Shown: positions 59,173 through 64,000 of the stretch, in pieces
Layout of the letters: each line of letters starts with the position of its first letter
Numbering within the stretch: position 1 is the first letter of the stretch
The notes under the pieces: generated by a model
Database searches by the model: none
Seen by the model: the letters and a program-made list of their open reading frames with translations, nothing else
What the model was told of the DNA's origin: nothing
Assembly (NCBI GenBank): GCA_964625575.1
Contig: CAZVBQ010000010.1
Coordinates: forward strand, 31,344-95,343
Length of the DNA stretch: 64,000 nt
Direction: 5' to 3'
From: UTCHB3 sp964625575
Lineage (GTDB): Bacteria; Bacteroidota; Ignavibacteria; Ignavibacteriales; Ignavibacteriaceae
Program-made: the position numbers and the translations under genes

Positions 59173-60183
59173 ATGAAATTAAAATATTTAAATATAGCAA
59201 TTCTCGTTTTAACTATCGCTGCACTATTTTTTGAGTTAAGCAGGTGCGGCACTTCAACAGGTCTGATGCCGGGATATCCCGCTTGGCTTGTTGACGGGGA
59301 TTATTTTCCGCAGCAGACCTCGGGGATGGCTTATCTGGGTGAAAAGACACCGGGAAAGCATGTTTTTATTACCTGCGACGACAAACAGGCGATACATCTG
59401 CTGACGATAAACAACGGGAAATTCAAGATCGACAGTGTTAAAATTGATCCCTCGATAACTGACACCCTGCCACCGAAAGTCAGGCTCGATATGGAGGATA
59501 TCACCTGGGACAAATACACGAACAAGGTATATGTCAGCATCGAACCATACTCGAAGTACAGGAAGATGTTCGGTATTTTTGAGCTGCAATTCAAGAATAA
59601 TGACATATTCTCACTGGAAGTTACGGGGATGAAACGTCTCGATATAACCCCCGACTCACTTTTCCGCCAGTACGTGAAAGACAACATCGCGTACGAGGGA
59701 CTCGCGGTCGACGAGAATTACTTTTACCTCGGGCTTGAAGGGATCGCCCGGTCTGAAAAGGCGTTCGATGGAGGCGTAATAAGGGTGGTTGATAAAAAGT
59801 CCCTTAAAATTGTGGCTTCCGTAACCCTCGATTCGCTCGGAATCAACACCGTTACGGGGCTCGCGATTGGAAATGACGGCTCACTTTGGGGGACTGACAG
59901 AAACCGTCTTGCCTTTTTTAATTTGAAATTTGATAATAAATTTCACGTTACGAATGTGCGGGTTTTCTCTGTAAGCAACTATATTCCGGAGTACCACTCC
60001 TTCAGGTACGCGGCGGCTATTGAGTCGATCGCGATAGATGCCAACGGACTTGTGTATCTGATAGACGACCCTTTTACGAAAGAGTACGTTCCGGTTGATA
60101 ATATCCTCCGGAAACTCGATTCAAAAACGGCGCAGAGGTTTAAAGACCTGGTGCCGATTATTTACTGTTACAAACTGGATTAA
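59173..60183 (+). CDS. Exported beta-propeller-like protein (SdiA-regulated/esterase-like phytase type)
   Basis: 336 residues. An N-terminal hydrophobic segment with Cys at about residue 26 (ELSRCGTS; a poor lipobox because Arg precedes Cys). The rest has propeller-like repeating strands: SGMAYLGEKTPGKHVFITCDDKQAIHLL; DMEDITWDKYTNKVYVSIE; AYEGLAVDENYFYLGLEG; VTGLAIGNDGSLWGTDRN; ESIAIDANGLVYLIDD. The 'EGLA/EDI' acidic starts of strands resemble esterase-like phytase and SdiA-regulated domains. Function unknown; probably periplasmic. Confidence 0.68.
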   Translation: MKLKYLNIAILVLTIAALFFELSRCGTSTGLMPGYPAWLVDGDYFPQQTSGMAYLGEKTPGKHVFITCDDKQAIHLLTINNGKFKIDSVKIDPSITDTLPPKVRLDMEDITWDKYTNKVYVSIEPYSKYRKMFGIFELQFKNNDIFSLEVTGMKRLDITPDSLFRQYVKDNIAYEGLAVDENYFYLGLEGIARSEKAFDGGVIRVVDKKSLKIVASVTLDSLGINTVTGLAIGNDGSLWGTDRNRLAFFNLKFDNKFHVTNVRVFSVSNYIPEYHSFRYAAAIESIAIDANGLVYLIDDPFTKEYVPVDNILRKLDSKTAQRFKDLVPIIYCYKLD

Positions 60184-60198
60184 ACATACAGGCAAAAA

Positions 60199-61566
60199 AT
60201 GGATAAGATACAGGAATTTGTTAATTCGAACATCGACAGGTTCATCGATGAACTTAAAGATTATTTACGTTTTGAAAGCATCAGCACGCTCCCTGAAAAA
60301 AAGGATGAAATGAAAAAATGTGCTGATTTCACGGCCAAAAAGATGCTTGACGCGGGCCTCGACCGGGCGGAAGTGTTTGAAACACCGGGGCATCCCGTTG
60401 TTTATGGCGAGCGTCTTCGGGTAAAAGGCGCGCCGACAGTTCTTATTTATGGACACTACGACGTGCAGCCCGTTGATCCTGTTGAACTGTGGCACAGCGA
60501 CCCCTTCGATCCTGTGGTAAAAGACGGAAAAGTTTGGGCTCGTGGCGCTACCGATGACAAGGGCCAGCTTTACATGCACGTAAAAAGTGTTGAAACGCTA
60601 CTTGCTGTTTCAGAGGAGCTCCCCCTCAATATTAAATTTATAATTGAAGGTGAAGAAGAGATCGGCAGCCCAAGTCTTGAACCTTTCCTCAAAGCGCATA
60701 AAAAACTTTTAAAAGCCGATGTCGTGCTGATCTCAGATACCGCGCTTTACGCGCCGATGCTTCCCACGCTCACTTATGGGCTCAGAGGGCTTTGCTATTT
60801 GGAAGTGGAAGTGACGGGTCCGCAAAGAGACCTCCACTCCGGTACATTCGGTGGCGCGGTGGCCAACCCTGTTAACATCCTCGCGCAAATGATAGCCAAA
60901 ATGCACGATGACAAGGGCCGCGTGACCATCCCCGGCTTCTACGACGATGTGGTGAAACTTTCCAAAAAAGAGAGGGAGAGCCTCGCCAAACTTGAGTTCG
61001 ACGAGCAGGAGTACAAGGATCACCTTGGTGTTGATGACCTTTGGGGTGAAAAGGGTTACACTGTTACCGAAAGAACGGGTGCCAGACCCACCCTTGACTG
61101 CAACGGCATCTGGGGCGGGTTCTCCGGATCAGGCGCTAAAACCATTATCCCTTCAAAAGCCGGTGCAAAGATCAGCATGAGGCTTGTTGCCAATCAGGAC
61201 CCCGAAAAGATCGCGAAAAACTTCAAGAAATTTGTTGAGAAGATCGCGCCTAAATCTGTGAAAGTGAAGGTAACTTCAGTTCACGGTGCCGAGGCTTGTC
61301 TTGTTCCGCTTGATTCGAAAGCGATCTCGGCTGCCACTAAAGCGCTCGACAGGGCATTCGGGAAGGAAACCGTTTATCAGCGTGAAGGAGGCAGCATCCC
61401 CGTGGTGGCGAAGTTTAAAAAAATTATCGGCGCTGATACAGTTCTTATGGGGCTGGGGCTAAACACCGAGAATCTTCACTCGCCCGACGAGCACTTCGAT
61501 CTCAACCACTTCAGGCTCGGGATTCTCAGCTCTGCCTATTTCATGGAAGAATTCGCGAAAAAGTAA
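60199..61566 (+). CDS. M20-family dipeptidase
   Basis: 455 residues, normal for the M20 (PepV/CNDP-like) family. Metal ligands are visible in YGHYDVQPVDP (His), ARGATDDKGQLYMHV (bridging Asp), EGEEEIGSPSLEP (catalytic Glu and ligand Glu), and a late His in GLNTENLHSPDEHFDL. The dimerisation lid domain starts near RDLHSGTFGGAVANPVNIL. It hydrolyses dipeptides or similar amides with two zinc or manganese ions in the cytoplasm. No signal peptide. Follows the propeller protein by 15 bases. Confidence 0.93.
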   Translation: MDKIQEFVNSNIDRFIDELKDYLRFESISTLPEKKDEMKKCADFTAKKMLDAGLDRAEVFETPGHPVVYGERLRVKGAPTVLIYGHYDVQPVDPVELWHSDPFDPVVKDGKVWARGATDDKGQLYMHVKSVETLLAVSEELPLNIKFIIEGEEEIGSPSLEPFLKAHKKLLKADVVLISDTALYAPMLPTLTYGLRGLCYLEVEVTGPQRDLHSGTFGGAVANPVNILAQMIAKMHDDKGRVTIPGFYDDVVKLSKKERESLAKLEFDEQEYKDHLGVDDLWGEKGYTVTERTGARPTLDCNGIWGGFSGSGAKTIIPSKAGAKISMRLVANQDPEKIAKNFKKFVEKIAPKSVKVKVTSVHGAEACLVPLDSKAISAATKALDRAFGKETVYQREGGSIPVVAKFKKIIGADTVLMGLGLNTENLHSPDEHFDLNHFRLGILSSAYFMEEFAKK

Positions 61567-61583
61567 CGAAAGATATTGACCAA

Positions 61584-62465
61584 ATGAAACTGAAGTATTT
61601 AATCGTTTTCGTCATGCTGTACGGCGCCGCTATTTTGGTTGCCGGATGTGGTGACGATTCAAACCCGGATGATCCGACGCAAACAGGCTCGGGGCAAACC
61701 TCCGACCTTGTTGAGGATCAGCCTGACAAGGATCAGTCGATACAGGAATTTAACCTCGAAAAACGAAAAAAACAGACCAAAACCCGGTTCCCCGGTGATA
61801 CCATCGATCTGATGGAGGCTGTTATCCGAGGTTACCCTAAAGGCAGCTACGTTATCGAAGAGGATATTCCCAACTCCCTCGGCATTCCCCCGGCGGCTGT
61901 TATTTACCGGCAGGAATCACCCGGTAAACTCGTGTTCGCGCTAATTGCCACTTCCCGCGAAGGGATGGAGAGGGACAGGCTCATCGAGTCGAAGAACGTG
62001 ATCGGTTACGACCAGAGTTTTATCGACTATGACAGCACCCGCCTCGGCACTGCTCTTTTCTTCATGACCGGCTTCGAGAACGAAGGAAGGAACTTCAAAC
62101 GTATTTGGGAAAAGTACACCCCCTCGCATGGAGGGTTCAAATCGATCAGCACACAGAACTGGGCGGCGAAGAACATCCCCTATATAAAGGTTGACTTCTA
62201 CGCCCAGTTCAAGAACGCGACGTTCTATTTCAATTATTTCTTCATAGACGGCTTCAAAAAAAAACCGCACCTTCTGCTCACGTATGACGGGATCAATCAG
62301 CGACGCGTTATGACCGATGCCAACGGCGACAAGTTCCCCGACTACATCGAATACGTATTTGTTGATAACGATCAGGTGATACAGGTAATCGACACAGTTA
62401 CCTACATCTGGAAAGACTCACTTTACGTTAACACCAGACTTCCCGAGAAGGTGACGCCTTACTAA
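61584..62465 (+). CDS. Lipoprotein of unknown function
   Basis: 293 residues. Lipobox ILVAGCGDD (Cys near residue 22) with Asp at +3, then a polar linker rich in Asp, Gln and Thr to residue ~65. The globular part has alternating strands (SYVIEEDIPNSLGIPPAAVIY; KLVFALIATSREG; IPYIKVDFYAQFKNATFYFNYFFID; HLLLTYDGINQ) and a Ca-site-like TDANGDKFPDYIEY. No family recognised. Ends immediately before a repeat-rich intergenic region. Confidence 0.68.
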   Translation: MKLKYLIVFVMLYGAAILVAGCGDDSNPDDPTQTGSGQTSDLVEDQPDKDQSIQEFNLEKRKKQTKTRFPGDTIDLMEAVIRGYPKGSYVIEEDIPNSLGIPPAAVIYRQESPGKLVFALIATSREGMERDRLIESKNVIGYDQSFIDYDSTRLGTALFFMTGFENEGRNFKRIWEKYTPSHGGFKSISTQNWAAKNIPYIKVDFYAQFKNATFYFNYFFIDGFKKKPHLLLTYDGINQRRVMTDANGDKFPDYIEYVFVDNDQVIQVIDTVTYIWKDSLYVNTRLPEKVTPY

Positions 62466-62554
62466 GTGTTAGGTGTTAAATGTTAGGTGTTATTTTGAAG
62501 GGTGAGGGGTGAAAGGTGAATTCTTGTATGAAGTTTGATGTATGAAGTATGAAA
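62466..62554. repeat. Heptamer arrays downstream of lipoprotein gene
   Basis: Starts at the base after the stop codon. Units: GTGTTAG, GTGTTAA, ATGTTAG, GTGTTAT (62466-62493); GGGTGAG, GGGTGAA, AGGTGAA (62500-62520); TATGAAG, TTTGATG, TATGAAG, TATGAAA (62527-62554). Exact period 7 within each block. The last block has the same TATGANN core as 1101-1128. Confidence 0.85.
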
Positions 62555-62569
62555 CTTTTAAGCTTCTCT

Positions 62570-62655
62570 ACAGGAAGAACCAAAGAATAGAAGGAATAGA
62601 AGGGGTAAATTCTAAATGTTCTCTTTTAGACCTTCTATTCTTCTATGCTTCCTGT
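62570..62655. repeat. Long interrupted hairpin with nonamer repeats
   Basis: ACAGGAAG (62570-62577) pairs with CTTCCTGT (62648-62655), and AAGAATAGAAGG (62583-62594) pairs perfectly with CCTTCTATTCTT (62631-62642). The left arm also contains AATAGAAGG twice in tandem (period 9). The enclosed loop is about 36 bases. It lies in the 339-bp gap before ygfZ. Could act as a transcript-end or RNA structure; no T-tract follows. Confidence 0.75.
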
Positions 62656-62675
62656 GGAAATGTGTCATAGTAATG

Positions 62676-62786
62676 AGATCAAAATTCTAATAATTTCCGG
62701 GACTCTGTGGTCTCTGTGTGCTCTGTGGTGAAATCAAAGATTTAATAATTTCCCAACCTCTTTGCGTCCTTTGCGCGCTTTGCGGT
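62676..62786. repeat. Tandem ~55-bp duplication, each copy a shared leader plus three 9-bp units
   Basis: Copy 1 (62676-62729): leader containing TAATAATTTCC (62688-62698), then CTCTGTGGT, CTCTGTGTG, CTCTGTGGT (62703-62729). Copy 2 (62730-62786): a similar leader with TAATAATTTCC (62743-62753), then CTTTGCGTC, CTTTGCGCG, CTTTGCGGT (62760-62786). The nonamer core differs between copies at the same two positions (C/T and T/C) but is uniform within each copy. The start of ygfZ is 18 bases further on. Confidence 0.88.
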
Positions 62787-62804
62787 TTAACAAATAATAA
62801 TAAC

Positions 62805-63884
62805 ATGACAGAAAAAATATTCAGATCGGTAATGCAAGATATTCTCTCAGAGGGAGGGTATGCTTACTCTCAATTTGGGAACAGCAACATAATCTCGGAA
62901 AGCAGGCGCGGCTTCAGTGCCGACCTTGATCTCCTTAAGAACGGAACGGCACTCAGAGACACTTCCGCTTTCTGCACGCTTGAGTTGAAAGGGGAAGACA
63001 CCCTCGACTTTCTTAACCGGATCACCACGAACGACCTTAAAAACCTCCGGCCGGGTGAGAGCAGACGGACCATCTTTTGCTCCGACAAGGGAAGGATCAT
63101 CGATTCTGTACTTGTCGTCAACGAAGGAAACCGCTTTCTGATCTTTGGAAGTGCCGGCAGTTCAGACAAACTTTGCCGCTGGATAAACCGATACATTATA
63201 ACCGATGATGTCAATGTAAAGGATATCACCGGCAATACAGGCTCATTCGAGATTTACGGACCACAGGCTCAGACCGTCCTGATACTTTTCTCGGGCATAA
63301 AGGATGGGGAACCAAACAGGATATATAATTTCGAGTTCGAAGAAAAGTTTTTCTCCCTTATCAAATACCGTTTCGCTGGGAAGATCGACCGTTACCTTGT
63401 TTATGGTGATCCGCGTGGTTTCGAGAAAGTTGCCCATTTCGTGCTCGATTACCAGGGTCCATTTAACATCGACTTTGTGAGTGAAGCAGCCATAAGACGC
63501 GTGAACATATCACTCGGCGTGCCCGGGGAGAGTGAGCTGAATGATCTCTTTAATCCGCATGAAGTGCGGCTTATGGATGAAGTGTCGCTCCGCAAAGGAT
63601 GCTACATCGGCCAGGAAGTGATCGCGAGGCTTGACACCTACGACAAGGTTCAAAAGCTCCTCACCAAACTTGATGTGTCGCCGGGGCTGACCGCGCGATT
63701 GCCTTCCCCACTGTTCGACAATGAGGGGAGGGAAGCCGGCGTGTTAACCGCTATTTCACCTGCATCCGGCACGTCCGGAACGTGCGCGATTGGTCTCATC
63801 AGGAAAAGCCACCTCCACGAAGGCGGAAAACTTTTCATCGGCGAACCCGGATCGAAATTTATCGCGACCGTAAAGGAACTTTAA
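62805..63884 (+). CDS. ygfZ: YgfZ/GcvT-like folate-binding protein (iron-sulfur cluster repair)
   Basis: 359 residues from the ATG at 62805 (MTEKIFRSVMQ); an in-frame ATG at 62718 would translate the repeat array and is unlikely. The folate-binding fold shows LKGEDTLDFLNRITTNDL near the N-terminus, and the YgfZ signature KGCYIGQEVIARLDTYDKVQK with the conserved Cys is near residue 263. YgfZ uses a folate to help assemble or repair Fe-S enzymes, including MiaB, which is encoded at 12157. No clear ribosome site precedes the ATG, only AT-rich sequence. Confidence 0.9.
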   Translation: MTEKIFRSVMQDILSEGGYAYSQFGNSNIISESRRGFSADLDLLKNGTALRDTSAFCTLELKGEDTLDFLNRITTNDLKNLRPGESRRTIFCSDKGRIIDSVLVVNEGNRFLIFGSAGSSDKLCRWINRYIITDDVNVKDITGNTGSFEIYGPQAQTVLILFSGIKDGEPNRIYNFEFEEKFFSLIKYRFAGKIDRYLVYGDPRGFEKVAHFVLDYQGPFNIDFVSEAAIRRVNISLGVPGESELNDLFNPHEVRLMDEVSLRKGCYIGQEVIARLDTYDKVQKLLTKLDVSPGLTARLPSPLFDNEGREAGVLTAISPASGTSGTCAIGLIRKSHLHEGGKLFIGEPGSKFIATVKEL

Positions 63885-63962
63885 CCCGCCCACGGTGTTT
63901 AAAATTTAGAGATTGGTCGTTTAGACCATAAAAACTTTTGACACCTTGGCACAAACATTAAG
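63885..63962. other. Short gap with weak hairpin after ygfZ
   Basis: TGGTC-GTTTA-GACCA (63914-63928) can form a 5-bp hairpin followed by ATAAAAACTTTT, a weak terminator candidate. No cobalamin riboswitch fits in 78 bases. Confidence 0.3.
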
Positions 63963-64000
63963 ATGAAAATTTATACCAAAACCGGCGATAAAGGCGAAAC
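63963..64000 (+). CDS. PduO-type cob(I)alamin adenosyltransferase, N-terminus only (runs off window)
   Basis: Only 12 full codons are visible: MKIYTKTGDKGE. This is the hallmark start of PduO-type ATP:cob(I)alamin adenosyltransferases, whose N-terminal TKTGDKGxT forms the ATP site. The enzyme makes adenosylcobalamin. The gene continues beyond base 64000. Confidence 0.75.
   Translation, partial: MKIYTKTGDKGE

Noticed and set aside
62718..62804. Upstream in-frame start for ygfZ
   Set aside because: It would translate the nonamer array; family homology begins after the ATG at 62805.
63885..63962. Cobalamin riboswitch before the adenosyltransferase gene
   Set aside because: The region is too short and lacks a B12-box-like sequence.

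Overview
The window looks like a chromosomal segment of an uncultured member of the Ignavibacteria (Bacteroidota/Chlorobi group). I base this on: a C-terminal type IX secretion sorting domain of the 'NYPNPFNP' type on the glycosidase-like protein at 51913-54270; a GWxTD-domain protein; the bacillithiol enzyme BshA; the gene order miaB, sigma-54 activator, LptE-type lipoprotein, which I remember from Bacteroidota; and a perfect TAnnTTTG -7 promoter box at 59157. The assignment is inference; no rRNA or other definitive marker is present. I saw no tRNA, CRISPR array, insertion sequence or phage gene.

Layout. (1) 1-4661: end of a membrane protein, an ACT-domain protein and its usual partner UPF0210 (split by a repeat array), and a KimA-like APC permease. 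(2) 4796-11428: a seven-gene redox operon, hdrC-hdrB-hdrA-flxD-flxC-flxB-flxA, coding for a cytoplasmic NADH dehydrogenase/heterodisulfide reductase-type electron-bifurcating complex, with a Rex-like operator upstream and a strong bidirectional terminator downstream. (3) 12157-27813: a long plus-strand run of housekeeping and envelope genes (miaB, an MBL-fold hydrolase, a PspF-like sigma-54 activator, lptE, a TPR protein, a GT9 glycosyltransferase, DUF3108, a zinc ribbon/DUF2007 protein, cdsA, rimO, GWxTD, a PfkB kinase, a BamA-like barrel and a degenerate penicillin acylase). (4) 27893-31055: a lipoprotein, a membrane methyltransferase-like gene and a hybrid histidine kinase. (5) 41029-31061, minus strand: a type IV pilus-like operon with two atypical pilin-like genes, a cyclic-nucleotide-binding protein between them, PilC, PilB, PilT, a PilM-PilN fusion, a PilO-PilP-like fusion, a secretin and a stand-alone receiver. 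(6) 41224-48953: RNA methyltransferase, bshA, an ABC-F protein, a HEAT-cyclophilin fusion and a GNAT-like acyltransferase. (7) 49066-51441: a serine palmitoyltransferase-like enzyme and a divergent NAD-dependent epimerase; with the GNAT gene these could form a ceramide (sphingolipid) locus. (8) 51442-64000: a cytochrome-like lipoprotein, the glycosidase-like protein, a porin-like protein, a SCY1-like pseudokinase next to lptF/lptG, a dipeptidase, lipoproteins, ygfZ and the start of a cobalamin adenosyltransferase.

The least explained signal is a family of short degenerate tandem arrays confined to intergenic DNA (1044-1244, 43863-43989, 54293-54360, 55002-55137, 62466-62786). Periods are exactly 7, 8 or 9 bp. 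Most units have a constant core plus about two variable bases at a fixed phase. Several arrays run exactly to a start or stop codon, and two bracket one outer-membrane protein gene in an inverted, hairpin-forming arrangement. The second candidate for novelty is the pilus operon: its two pilin-like proteins keep a very hydrophobic N-terminus but lack a recognisable prepilin leader and Glu5, and carry a shared MGGGG motif.
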